Assembly (NCBI GenBank): GCA_036525535.1
Contig: DATDAH010000027.1
Coordinates: 1 to 51,175, forward strand
Reading direction: 5' to 3'
Source of the DNA: DATDAH01 sp036525535
GTDB taxonomy: Bacteria > Actinomycetota > Acidimicrobiia > Acidimicrobiales > DATDAH01
DNA length: 51,175 nt
How positions within the stretch are numbered: the stretch's first letter is position 1; each line of letters opens with the position of its first letter. Positions 41,151 to 49,588 of the stretch are shown piece by piece. The notes beneath the pieces were generated by a model. The model ran no database searches, was not told the DNA's origin, and saw only the letters and a program-made list of their open reading frames with translations. Made by a program: the position numbers and the translations under genes.

Positions 41151-41812
41151 GCCGTCACCTCCGTGGGCTGGGGTTCAGCGTACGGGTCGCCGATGGTGCC
41201 CGGACCGGCGATGCCGCCCGCGGCCAACAACAGCTTCTCCAGGTGGGCCACCCGATCGGCGGCCCGTTGTACTTCATCGTCGGCCTCGAGCAAGGACTGG
41301 ATGAGCATCTCGCCGTCGCGCCAGTCCTCGAGCTCGTCGGCCAGGGCGAAGTCGAGCGAGCGGATGGTCGGGGCGTCGGTGATCCGGCTGGTGTTGTTCC
41401 GGTGGTACGTGTACGCCGAGATCATGTGGGGCATCAGCACCCGGTAGACGCCGACCAGCTTCTCGATGGTGAGCTCGGGGGCCTCCGGCTCGGTCAGGGC
41501 GTCGACGAAGGCGACCATCTCCTCGTTGGGGGGCCGGGTCAGCTTCTCGGGGTTCATCTCCCGCAGCTCCGGCAGGCGCTTGTGCCAGAGCTCGCTGTGC
41601 CAGGCGTGGTGATAGCAGTGCGTGCCCAAGCGGAGCTTCACGTCGATCTCGGGGACGGTGGCCACCCAGCCGCCGAGCACCTCGAACAGGCGCATCTCGA
41701 TCCACTTGTAGTGCCCGACCCGCTTGGCCGTCTCCTCGACGGTGAAGCTGCCGGGCAGCTCCCGCCGGTCCCAGGGGGCGAACGCGGCCCGCGGGCGCTT
41801 CGGATCAGCCAT
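41147..41812 (-). CDS. Divergent ferritin-like partner protein
   Basis: A 221-residue, helix-rich protein. Helix one carries Glu39/Glu44 ('HYKWIEMRLFEVLGGW'), helix two a histidine-dense run with ExxH at Glu74/His77 ('HCYHHAWHSELWHKRLPE'), and a late helix 'DFALADELEDWRDGEML' has Glu160 but Asp163 where histidine would complete a second ExxH. It looks like a ferritin-like bundle with a degenerate metal site, perhaps a structural partner of the DUF455 protein it is coupled to. TAGGTT seven bases before the ATG may give it its own leaderless promoter. Confidence 0.7.
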   Translation of the reverse strand: MADPKRPRAAFAPWDRRELPGSFTVEETAKRVGHYKWIEMRLFEVLGGWVATVPEIDVKLRLGTHCYHHAWHSELWHKRLPELREMNPEKLTRPPNEEMVAFVDALTEPEAPELTIEKLVGVYRVLMPHMISAYTYHRNNTSRITDAPTIRSLDFALADELEDWRDGEMLIQSLLEADDEVQRAADRVAHLEKLLLAAGGIAGPGTIGDPYAEPQPTEVTA

Positions 41813-41819
41813 GAGACAA

Positions 41820-41825
41820 AACCTA
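41820..41825 (-). promoter_or_regulatory. Putative internal -10 (TAGGTT) of ferritin-like genes
   Basis: TAGGTT on the minus strand lies seven bases before ATG 41812 and overlaps the stop codon of the upstream 90-residue gene, suggesting an internal leaderless start for the ferritin-like genes. Confidence 0.45.
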
Positions 41826-42095
41826 GCCGTCTGCCTCAGCGCGAGTTGACCGAACGGTCAACTCGGCGCAGAGCTGGCGGGCGGCGGCCGCGGTGACCTC
41901 GGGATCCTCGGCCACCAGCAGGCGGTGGGCCCCGATCCGACCCGCCTCGGCCAGGACCTCCTCGTCGGCGCTGACGACCAGCACCTCGGGAGGGGCGTGG
42001 CCGCCGAGGTCAAGGGGCGACGAGGCGGCGCGCACGTCGACGTCGTCCATGGCCAGGTCGAGCCCCGGCTCGACCAGCACGCAGCGGATCGCCAT
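41823..42095 (-). CDS. 90-residue protein of unknown function
   Basis: A 90-residue acidic protein, start ATG 42095. The second half, 'EVLVVSADEEVLAEAGRIGA' then HRLLVAEDPEV, weakly resembles the nucleotide-fold segment of electron-transfer flavoprotein alpha subunits, but the protein is far too short for a full ETF. It is first in the operon, 10 bases before the ferritin-like gene and divergent from the endonuclease/phosphatase gene. The larger upstream frame is discarded. It might be an effector or electron-transfer component; unproven. Confidence 0.6.
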   Translation of the reverse strand: MAIRCVLVEPGLDLAMDDVDVRAASSPLDLGGHAPPEVLVVSADEEVLAEAGRIGAHRLLVAEDPEVTAAAARQLCAELTVRSTRAEADG

Positions 42096-42136
42096 CGTCG
42101 GAGTCTCCCACCCCCGATCCGTGAGAGGCTCGGGGG

Positions 42137-43540
42137 GTGGTGACGCGGCGCGGGGGGCGCTCGGTCGTGCTGGTGTTGGCCGTCTTCGCTCTGGTCGCGG
42201 GCTGTTCTGATGACACCGGCGGTGATGACGCGGCATCGGATGAGGACCCGACGGTCACCGTCGTCAGCCAGAACCTGCTGCACGGCACGGCCTGTGCGGG
42301 GGACTCGGACCGCTGTGACCTGCCCGCCCGGGTCCAGCTCTTCGTCGACCAACTGGCCGACACCGGGTGCCCCGAGCTGGTCAGCGTCCAGGAGTCCAAC
42401 CAGCAGACGGTCGACGAGTTGGCGTCGGCCCTGGGCGACGGCTGCACTGCCGAGTACGAGATCGTCTGGGACGACGACCCCACGCTGGACCGCGAGACCG
42501 TCCTGTCCACGGAGCCGGTGCTCGGCTCTCGCCGCATCGCGCTGGCGGGCCCGCTCCGCAGCGCCTACTGGGTGCGGGTCGCGTCCGACGTGGGGATCGT
42601 GGATTACATCAGCAGCCACCTGGCCAGCAGCAGCGACGACCGGCCGTGCGACGAGGCCACCTGTCCCCCACCCTGCGAGGTGGCCGACACGGTCAACACC
42701 TGCCAGGGTCGGCAGCTGGTCGCGTTCGCCGACGAGGTGGCCGATCCGGAGGCCGTCGTCGTCATCGCCGGCGACCTGAACGCCATGCCGGACGAGCCCA
42801 CGATCGCCGCCATCACCGGGGCAGGCTTCGTCGACACCCATCTCGCCGTCGGGAACCCGGAGTGCGATCCGGACACGGGCCAGCAGTGCACGTCCGGACG
42901 CATCGACGACGCCCTGACCGACCTCGAGGACCCGGCCAGCCTGCAGTCCGAGCGCATCGACTACCTCTTCGTGGGTGGCCCGCGGGACTGCACCCCCGTC
43001 GAGCCGACCGGCCTCTTCAACGGCGAGCCCGCCGACGGGACGCTGGCCTTCCCGTCGGACCACACCGGCGTGCAGGCCACCCTCAGCTGCCCGACGACCC
43101 CCGAGCAGCTCGACGCCGCCCCCTCGGCCACCGTGCCCGCGGTGACGACCACGACGACGGGGCCGGCGGCGGCCGTGGACGCCGAGACCGAGGCCGCCAT
43201 CACGCAGGCCTTCACCAACGTCTTCGACGGCTCCGTCACCGACGTCGACGTGAAGCTGGCCTCCCTTGAGTCAGCCGACGAGCTGGAGCCGTACTTCCGG
43301 GAGAGCCTCGAGGCCACCCAGGACATCGCCTCCCGCATCCGTCTCCAGATCGACGCCATCGAGGCGGTCGACGCCACGACGGCGGACGTCACCTACACGC
43401 TGCTGCTCGACGGGGCCGCTGTGCTCGACCACCTGCCGGGCCAGGCGGTGAACGTCGACGGGGAGTGGTTGGTGTCCCTGCGCACCTATTGCGACGTCAG
43501 CACGCAGGGCGCCGACACCATTCCCGAACCCTGCCAGTGA
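42137..43540 (+). CDS. Lipoprotein: endonuclease/exonuclease/phosphatase domain plus Mtb12-like domain
   Basis: A 467-residue surface lipoprotein with lipobox 'LAVFALVAGC'. The EEP (DNase I-like) fold runs to about 320: SQNLLHG, VSVQESN, 'VIAGDLNAMPDEP', 'RIDYLFVGG' and FPSDHTGV are the metal-binding and catalytic blocks. A Thr/Ala linker leads to a C-terminal domain of about 110 residues ('AITQAFTNVFDGS', 'YTLLLDGAAVLDHLPGQAV') like the mycobacterial low-molecular-weight antigen Mtb12. The EEP part would hydrolyse phosphodiesters or phosphoesters outside the membrane. GTG start. The domain fusion is uncommon. Confidence 0.82.
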   Translation: MVTRRGGRSVVLVLAVFALVAGCSDDTGGDDAASDEDPTVTVVSQNLLHGTACAGDSDRCDLPARVQLFVDQLADTGCPELVSVQESNQQTVDELASALGDGCTAEYEIVWDDDPTLDRETVLSTEPVLGSRRIALAGPLRSAYWVRVASDVGIVDYISSHLASSSDDRPCDEATCPPPCEVADTVNTCQGRQLVAFADEVADPEAVVVIAGDLNAMPDEPTIAAITGAGFVDTHLAVGNPECDPDTGQQCTSGRIDDALTDLEDPASLQSERIDYLFVGGPRDCTPVEPTGLFNGEPADGTLAFPSDHTGVQATLSCPTTPEQLDAAPSATVPAVTTTTTGPAAAVDAETEAAITQAFTNVFDGSVTDVDVKLASLESADELEPYFRESLEATQDIASRIRLQIDAIEAVDATTADVTYTLLLDGAAVLDHLPGQAVNVDGEWLVSLRTYCDVSTQGADTIPEPCQ

Positions 43541-43544
43541 ACCG

Positions 43545-45221
43545 TCAGCCCCGGTAGCGGTTGGTGATCGGGAGCCGGCGGTCCCGGCCGAAGGCCTTGG
43601 TCGTCAGCTTGGGGCCGGGCGGGGTGAGCCGGCGCTTGTACTCGGCCCGATCCACGAGGCCGACGATCCGCGCCACCGTCTCCCGATCGTGGCCGGCGGC
43701 CACGATCTCCTCGATGGAACGGTCGTCCTCGACGTAGAGCTCGAGGATCGGGTCCAGCACGGGGTAGGGCGGGAGGCTCTGGTCGTCACGCTGGTCGGGA
43801 CGAAGCTCGGCCGACGGGGGCTTGGTCAGGACGGCCTCGGGGATCAGCTCCCGGCCGGCGACGCCGTTGCGGTAGCGGGCCAGGTCGTAGACCAGCAGCT
43901 TGGGCACGTCCTTGATGACGGCGAAGCCACCGGCGGTGTCGCCGAAGAGGGTGGCGTAGCCGACCGCGCTCTCGCTCTTGTTGGACGTGGTCAGGACCAG
44001 CCAGCCGAACTTGTTGCTCAGCGACATCAGGACCATGCCCCGGATGCGGGACTGCAGGTTCTCCTCGGTGAGATCCGGCTCCCGACCCTCGAAGGACTCG
44101 GCCAGCATCGTCAACATCCCGGCGTGGGCGGACTCGATGGCGATCGTCCGGGTCTCGATGCCGAGCGCGGCGGCCAGCCGATCGGCGTCGGTCACCGAGT
44201 GGTCGCTCGAGTATCGGGACGGCATGAGGACGCCGTGGACCTTGTCGGCCCCGATGGCGTCGACGGCGATGGCGGCGACCAGCGATGAGTCGACCCCGCC
44301 TGACAGGCCCAACACGACCCCGGCGAACCCGTTCTTGGTGACGTAGTCCCGGGTGCCCAGAACAACGGCTTCCCACACCTCCGCGGCATGGGAGAGCTCC
44401 CGCGCGGGCAGCGCGGCCGGCAACGGGGCCTGGGGTGTGACCGCGGCGGTCACCGGGGTGACCGACAACGTGACCGGCCGCTCGGGTCCGGGTACGACGT
44501 CCACCACCAGCACCTGCTCGACGAAGGCTTCGGCCCGGGCCACCACCTCACCGGCGGCGTCGCACACGAAGGAGTCGCCGTCGAAGATCAGCTCGTCCTG
44601 GCCGCCGACCAGGTTGAGGTAGACGATCGGGCAGTCGGCCGCCCCGGCCAGCGCTCCGATCAACCGCTCGCGGACCCGACCCTTGGCGGCGTAGTAGGGC
44701 GAGCCGTTGATGTTGAGGATCACCCGGGCCCCGCCCGCTCCCAGCTCGGGGATCGGCCCGCCGTACTGCCAGGCGTCCTCGCAGATGGAGACGGCGACCG
44801 GCAGGCCGCCGATCTCGAAGAGTGGCAGGTCCGTGCCCGGCTCGAAGTAGCGCTGCTCGTCGAACACGGCGTAGTTGGGCAGGTGCTGCTTGCGGTAGAC
44901 GCCGACGACCTCGCCCCGCACGCACACCGCGGCCGCGTTGTGGAGCACGTCGCCGTCGTCCTCGACGAAGCCGACCACGGCGACGGTGCCCCCCACCCGG
45001 GCGGCGAAGCGGTCCACCGCCTCCCGGTTGGCGGCCACGAACCCCCGCTTCAGGACCAGGTCCTCCGGCGGGTAGCCCGCCGCCCCCAGCTCCGGGAAGC
45101 AGGCCACGTGGGCGTCGGCCGCCTCGGCCTCCTTGAGCGCCCGGGCCATCACCTCGACGTTGCCGTCGAGATCGCCGACGGTCAGGTTCACCTGGCACAG
45201 GGCCACCCGCAGCGCGTCCAT
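43545..45221 (-). CDS. nadE: Glutamine-dependent NAD+ synthetase
   Basis: A 558-residue enzyme converting deamido-NAD to NAD with glutamine as ammonia donor. The N-terminal nitrilase-type amidase has the triad Glu44 (FPELG), Lys111 (YRKQHLPN) and Cys147 (SICEDAW). The C-terminal synthetase has the ATP-pyrophosphatase loop LSGGVDSS at 307-313 and 'LTTSNKSESAVGYATLFGDT'. Slightly shorter than the 680-residue mycobacterial type. GGAGGTGA is unusually close to the ATG, so the GTG at codon 5 (45209) may be used. Divergent from glnE; ends four bases from the convergent EEP gene. Confidence 0.95.
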   Translation of the reverse strand: MDALRVALCQVNLTVGDLDGNVEVMARALKEAEAADAHVACFPELGAAGYPPEDLVLKRGFVAANREAVDRFAARVGGTVAVVGFVEDDGDVLHNAAAVCVRGEVVGVYRKQHLPNYAVFDEQRYFEPGTDLPLFEIGGLPVAVSICEDAWQYGGPIPELGAGGARVILNINGSPYYAAKGRVRERLIGALAGAADCPIVYLNLVGGQDELIFDGDSFVCDAAGEVVARAEAFVEQVLVVDVVPGPERPVTLSVTPVTAAVTPQAPLPAALPARELSHAAEVWEAVVLGTRDYVTKNGFAGVVLGLSGGVDSSLVAAIAVDAIGADKVHGVLMPSRYSSDHSVTDADRLAAALGIETRTIAIESAHAGMLTMLAESFEGREPDLTEENLQSRIRGMVLMSLSNKFGWLVLTTSNKSESAVGYATLFGDTAGGFAVIKDVPKLLVYDLARYRNGVAGRELIPEAVLTKPPSAELRPDQRDDQSLPPYPVLDPILELYVEDDRSIEEIVAAGHDRETVARIVGLVDRAEYKRRLTPPGPKLTTKAFGRDRRLPITNRYRG

Positions 45222-45288
45222 TCACCTCCGACGCTACCCACCCCCCCCGGCCCCTGACCCTTCCGTCCCGGTCCGGTTCGAGGGTCGT

Positions 45289-45294
45289 TAGCTT
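45289..45294 (+). promoter_or_regulatory. Putative -10 of glnE (TAGCTT)
   Basis: TAGCTT ends six bases before GTG 45301, fitting a leaderless transcript; no Shine-Dalgarno is visible. Confidence 0.45.
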
Positions 45295-45300
45295 GCCGAC

Positions 45301-47979
45301 GTGCGCGTGTTGCCCGACCGGCTCCAGGGCGCCGCCGCCGCGGCCGCCGTGCCGACGCGGACGGCCAACGCGCTGGAGCGCCTCCTCGCGGTCCACCCGG
45401 ACCTGGACGAGCAACTCAGCAGCGACGCCGCACTGGGCGCGCTGGCCGCCGTGACCAGCGCCAGCCGCTCCCTGACCCGGGTCCTCGAGTCCGACCCCGC
45501 CGCCCTCACCGTCCTCGACGACCTCGACCTACGCGCCTCCGAGCGCGCCGGCAACGGTGCGGACCTGCTGGCATGGAAGCACCGGGAGCTGCTCCGCATC
45601 GCCGCCCGCGACCTGACCGGCCAGGACCCCGTCGACGCCATCGCCGCGGCCCTGGCCCGCCTGGGCGCCGACGTGCTCGCGGGGGCGGTCCGCCTGGCCT
45701 CGGCCGACCACCTGGCCGTGATCGGCATGGGCAAGCTCGGCGGCGGCGAGCTCAACTACGCCAGCGACATCGACGTCCTCTTCGTCGGCGACGGGGAGCC
45801 GGAGGCCCTGGCTCGGCAGGCCCGCCGGGTCCTCGACCTGGCCCGCCCCTGTTTCCGGGTCGACGCCGGGCTCCGCCCGGAGGGCCGCGACGGGCCACTG
45901 GTGCGTTCGGTGCCCGCCTACCGTGCTCACTGGCAGCGATGGGCCCAGGCCTGGGAGCGCCAGGCCCTGCTCAAGGCCCGCCCGGTCGCCGGTGACGCCG
46001 ACCTGGGGCAGGCCTGGGCCGACGCCGCCGAGGACGCCCTGTGGGCCCACCCCGTCGACGCCGACGACATCCGGGCCGTGCGGGAGATGAAGCACCGGTC
46101 CGAGGAGGAGGTCGCTCGGCGGGGCCTCAGCCACAACGAGATCAAGCGGGGCCCCGGTGGCATCCGGGACATCGAGTTCGCCCTCCAGCTCCTGCAGCTG
46201 GTCCACGGCGGCCTCGACCCCGCTCTGCGCTCCCCGACCACCCTCGACGTGCTGGCCGAGATGCGGGCGGCGGGCTACGTGGACCCCGAGGCGGCCGACC
46301 AGCTGGCGGCGGCCTACCGCTTCCTGCGCCGCGTCGAGCACGCCCTGCAGCTCGAGGACGAGCACCAGGTCCACGTCGTGCCCGCCTCCGACCCCGCCCG
46401 CTCCCGCCTGGCCCGGATCCTCGGGTACCGCAGCGGCGTGGCCGCCGACGCCCGCGAGCGCTTCGACGCCGACCTCGCCGCCCACCGGGTCGCAGCCCGG
46501 GCCATCCACGAACGGCTCTGGTTCCGTCCCCTGCTCGAGGCGTTCGCCGGCAACCGGGGCGGGCTGGCCGCCGACGCCACCGCCGAACGTCTCGCCGCGT
46601 TCGGCTTCGCGGACGTCGAACGCACCCGCGAGGCCGTGACGGACCTGACCCGGGGCTTGACCCGCTCGTCCCGGCTGATGCAGCAGCTCCTACCGCTGAT
46701 CCTCGACTGGCTCTCGCAGGCCCCTGACCCCGACCTCGGGCTGCTCACCCTGCGCCACCTGACCGAGCGGCCGGACCAGGCCACTCACCTGGCCGCCACC
46801 TTCCGGGAGTCGCCTGAGGTGGCCCGGGCCCTGTGCCGGGTGATCGGCACCAGTCGCAAGGTCGGGGAGATCCTGGCTCGCCATCCGGATCTCGTGGCGC
46901 GCCTCGGCGCGCCCGACGACCTCCGCACCCGCAGCCGAGCCGAGCTGGTGCGGAGCGCCGAGGCGGCCATCGGCTGGCGCCCCGACGAGGACGATCGGCA
47001 GGAAGCCCTGCGCCGCTGGCAGCAGCGGCATCTGTTCGGGATCGCCGCCCGAGACCTGCTCGGCCACGCCGACCCGGCCCGGGTGGGCCGGGACCTGGCG
47101 ACCCTGGCCGAGGCCACGCTGGAGGTGGCCCTGGCCACCCTCGACCCTCGACTTCCCTTCGCTCTGGTCGCCGTCGGGCGCTTCGGGGGCCAGGAGCTCT
47201 CCTACGCCTCTGACCTCGACATCCACTTCGTGTTCGACGGGGCCGGGCCGGAGGACCTGGCCGAAGCCGAGCGGCTGGCGACGGGCCTGCGCCGCCTCGT
47301 GGACGGATCCCCCGCCCGCCGGATCTACACCCTGGACACCGACCTGCGCCCCGAGGGCCGGCAGGGCCCTGCCGCCCGCAGCATCGTCGGCTACAACGCC
47401 TACTTCGACCGCTGGGCCCTGACGTGGGAGCGCCAGGCGATGACGCGGGCCCGACCCGTCGCCGGCGACCTCGCCCTGGGCCGAGGTCTGGTCAACCAGC
47501 TCGCCCCGGCCGTCTGGCGGGTGCCCGACGAGGCCGCCATTCGGGACATCCGCCGCATGAAGGCCCGCATCGAGGCCGAGCGCCTGCCTGCAGGCGAGGA
47601 CCCCGACTTCCACCTGAAGCTGGGTCGGGGCTCGCTCACCGACATCGAGTTCACGGTCCAGCTGCTGGCCCTGACCCACGACGTCCGCTCGCCCGCCACC
47701 CTCACCGCGCTCGACCGTTTGGAGGGGATCGGGGCGGTCGAGAGGAGCGACGCCGACACCCTGCGCACGGCCTACGAGTTCTGCGAGCGGGCCCGCAACC
47801 GCGAGTACCTGGTGAGTGGCCGGGCGGCCGACGCCCTCCCCCAGGACCCGCTCGCCCTCACCCGCTTGGCCCGGGCCCTGGACACCACCGCGGCCGGGCT
47901 GCGCAACGATTATCGCCGGGTCACCCGGAAGGCCCGCGGTGTGGTCGAGCGCCTCTTTTACGGAATGGACGCTCCGTAG
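45301..47979 (+). CDS. glnE: Bifunctional glutamine synthetase adenylyltransferase/adenylyl-removing enzyme
   Basis: An 892-residue enzyme controlling glutamine synthetase by adenylylation. Two nucleotidyltransferase domains are visible: the N-terminal one near 139-165 ('GMGKLGGGELNYASDIDVLF') and the C-terminal one near 621-645 ('GRFGGQELSYASDLDIHFVF'). Each is followed by the family helical segment ('KRGPGGIRDIEFALQLLQLV' and 'KLGRGSLTDIEFTVQLLAL'). It is shorter than the roughly 950-1000 residues of other GlnE proteins, mostly at the N-terminus. GTG start. glnA is not in the window. Confidence 0.95.
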   Translation: MRVLPDRLQGAAAAAAVPTRTANALERLLAVHPDLDEQLSSDAALGALAAVTSASRSLTRVLESDPAALTVLDDLDLRASERAGNGADLLAWKHRELLRIAARDLTGQDPVDAIAAALARLGADVLAGAVRLASADHLAVIGMGKLGGGELNYASDIDVLFVGDGEPEALARQARRVLDLARPCFRVDAGLRPEGRDGPLVRSVPAYRAHWQRWAQAWERQALLKARPVAGDADLGQAWADAAEDALWAHPVDADDIRAVREMKHRSEEEVARRGLSHNEIKRGPGGIRDIEFALQLLQLVHGGLDPALRSPTTLDVLAEMRAAGYVDPEAADQLAAAYRFLRRVEHALQLEDEHQVHVVPASDPARSRLARILGYRSGVAADARERFDADLAAHRVAARAIHERLWFRPLLEAFAGNRGGLAADATAERLAAFGFADVERTREAVTDLTRGLTRSSRLMQQLLPLILDWLSQAPDPDLGLLTLRHLTERPDQATHLAATFRESPEVARALCRVIGTSRKVGEILARHPDLVARLGAPDDLRTRSRAELVRSAEAAIGWRPDEDDRQEALRRWQQRHLFGIAARDLLGHADPARVGRDLATLAEATLEVALATLDPRLPFALVAVGRFGGQELSYASDLDIHFVFDGAGPEDLAEAERLATGLRRLVDGSPARRIYTLDTDLRPEGRQGPAARSIVGYNAYFDRWALTWERQAMTRARPVAGDLALGRGLVNQLAPAVWRVPDEAAIRDIRRMKARIEAERLPAGEDPDFHLKLGRGSLTDIEFTVQLLALTHDVRSPATLTALDRLEGIGAVERSDADTLRTAYEFCERARNREYLVSGRAADALPQDPLALTRLARALDTTAAGLRNDYRRVTRKARGVVERLFYGMDAP

Positions 47980-47982
47980 GCT
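47977..47982 (+). promoter_or_regulatory. Putative -10 of DUF3105 gene (TAGGCT)
   Basis: TAGGCT overlaps the glnE stop codon and ends six bases before GTG 47989, suggesting an independent leaderless start for the lipoprotein gene. Confidence 0.45.
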
Positions 47983-47988
47983 CTCTCG

Positions 47989-48534
47989 GTGACTCGCCTC
48001 GTTGCCCTCTGCTTCGCCGCGCTCCTGCTCCTCGGGGCCTGTGGCGTTGACGGCGGCGGCAACCGCAGCGTGGACTCCGGCACCGGCGAACCGGCGCCGG
48101 AGGGCATCGACGGGGTCCTCGCCTACGGCGTCACCGACAACACCCACGTCGAGGGGACCATCGACTACGACGTGAGCCCGCCGGTCGGGGGGCCCCACAA
48201 CCCGGTCTGGGCCAACTGCGGGTTCTACGACGGCGAGATCCCGAACGAGAACGCCGTGCACTCCCTCGAGCACGGCGCGGTCTGGATCACCTACACCGGC
48301 GATGCCGACGCCGCCACCCTCGAGGCACTGCAGGCGATCGCCGCGGCCAACGCCTACGAGCTGGTCAGCCGCTATGACGGCCAGGACAGCCCACCCCTCG
48401 TGCTGACCGCCTGGAACCGGCAGCTGGCGGTGGACTCGGTCGACGATCCCCGGGTCGAGGAGTTCCTCGCCACCTATGTGGGGGCCGACACCGCCCCGGA
48501 GTCGGGCTCCTCGTGCTCCGGCGGGGCGGGCTGA
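47989..48534 (+). CDS. DUF3105 lipoprotein
   Basis: A 181-residue lipoprotein with lipobox 'AALLLLGACG'. The DUF3105 core is clear: 'TIDYDVSPPVGGPHNPVWAN' then CGFYD, and 'ENAVHSLEHGAVWITYTG', with conserved histidines and a cysteine that may bind metal. The family is common in actinobacteria and often near copper or redox genes, but has no proven function. It follows glnE by nine bases and ends at a hairpin terminator region. Confidence 0.87.
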   Translation: MTRLVALCFAALLLLGACGVDGGGNRSVDSGTGEPAPEGIDGVLAYGVTDNTHVEGTIDYDVSPPVGGPHNPVWANCGFYDGEIPNENAVHSLEHGAVWITYTGDADAATLEALQAIAAANAYELVSRYDGQDSPPLVLTAWNRQLAVDSVDDPRVEEFLATYVGADTAPESGSSCSGGAG

Positions 48535-48554
48535 CCGGCAGCGTGGCCACGGCC

Positions 48555-48591
48555 GCCGAGCCGCTCGGCCGGTCCTCCCCCTGACGGGGGA
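48555..48591. terminator. Bidirectional hairpin pair between convergent genes
   Basis: Two hairpins lie in the 68-base gap between convergent genes: GCCGAG-CCG-CTCGGC (48555-48569) and TCCCCC-TGAC-GGGGGA (48576-48591). There is no long T-run, as is common in high-GC actinobacteria. Likely a shared terminator for glnE-DUF3105 and the opposite lipoprotein gene. Confidence 0.55.
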
Positions 48592-48602
48592 ATCCGACTG
48601 GC

Positions 48603-49430
48603 TCAGGGCGCGGGTACCAGCTCCAGATCGATCAACACGCCTTCCCCGGTGTCGCCCGCGACCGTGGTTTCCCGGACCTGGCCCACGCCGGGGGCGAAGT
48701 ACTTCTCCTCGATGACGTCGGGCTCGAGCGGGTTCCAGTCCCGGGTGACGATGACGTCGGTGAATTCGCCGGCGGGAACGGACACGGTCTCGCCCGTGCG
48801 CAGCACTTCGCCCATGTCCTCGGCCTCACCCGGGTAGTACTCCTGGCGGTAGGCGTCGCCGACCTGGGGGTCGGCCTCCATGACGATGCCGGCGTAGGCG
48901 CCGTCGGTCCCGGCCTCGAAGGAGCCCTCGTGGTCGGCGAGGTCACCGTTCTCGTCGTAGTTGTCCACCTCTTCGCCGAGGTACCAGACGTTGCCGTCGA
49001 GGTCCTGGGCGTAGAAGTCGTGGGTGTCCTCGACCAGCACCCCGTCGAGGGTGACGGTGTCGCGGACGACCGTGGCCGCGATGCCGGCGATCTCCCGGGT
49101 CTCGTCGAGGACGACGACCTCGATGTCCTCGGTCTGGCCTTCGCCGTTGGTCTCCTCGTAGGTCCAGCGGCTGCCCGCCACGAAGGGCAGGTAGGGGTTG
49201 TCGACGACGGCGACGAAGTCGGCCGGGTCCAACTCCGGCGCGTAGTCCCCACCATCACCCGGATCGATGACCGGTTCGACAAAGGCCGGGGCCGTGCTCT
49301 CGCTCGTGGCGACCGTGGTCGCCGAGGCGGCGCGGCTCGCGCCGTCGTCGGAGCAGGCGGTGACGACCAGGGCGAGGGCGGCGGTGACGACAGCCAGTGG
49401 GCAAGCTCGTTGCACGGTCGGGTGGCTCAT
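48603..49430 (-). CDS. Lipoprotein of unknown function
   Basis: A 275-residue lipoprotein: signal peptide with lipobox 'ALALVVTACSDD', a Thr/Ala/Ser linker, then a beta-rich domain ('NPYLPFVAGSRWTYEETNGE', 'YAQDLDGNVWYLGEEVDNYD', 'TVSVPAGEFTDVIVTRDWNP', 'KYFAPGVGQVRETTVAG'). The repeated pattern is seen in many secreted bacterial proteins of unknown role. GGAGGAA six bases before ATG 49430 fixes the start. It converges on the DUF3105 gene; no operon partner. Confidence 0.78.
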   Translation of the reverse strand: MSHPTVQRACPLAVVTAALALVVTACSDDGASRAASATTVATSESTAPAFVEPVIDPGDGGDYAPELDPADFVAVVDNPYLPFVAGSRWTYEETNGEGQTEDIEVVVLDETREIAGIAATVVRDTVTLDGVLVEDTHDFYAQDLDGNVWYLGEEVDNYDENGDLADHEGSFEAGTDGAYAGIVMEADPQVGDAYRQEYYPGEAEDMGEVLRTGETVSVPAGEFTDVIVTRDWNPLEPDVIEEKYFAPGVGQVRETTVAGDTGEGVLIDLELVPAP

Positions 49431-49588
49431 GGATCGTTCCTCCGGTTGGTCCGGGGCCACCGTGGACGATCGACCCTGAACGGGCCCTGACTCTGCGGCT
49501 GGGACCTCGATTCAGCGGATCTTCTGGTTCTCGCGCCCGTGTCCGGATCCGGCCAGGTCGGGCATGCTGAAGGCGAGAGAATGAGGCC

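Noticed and set aside
43141..43165. Short Thr-rich repeat (runs of acgacg) in the EEP lipoprotein gene
   Set aside because: It encodes an ordinary low-complexity Thr/Ala linker between domains, not a separate repeat element.
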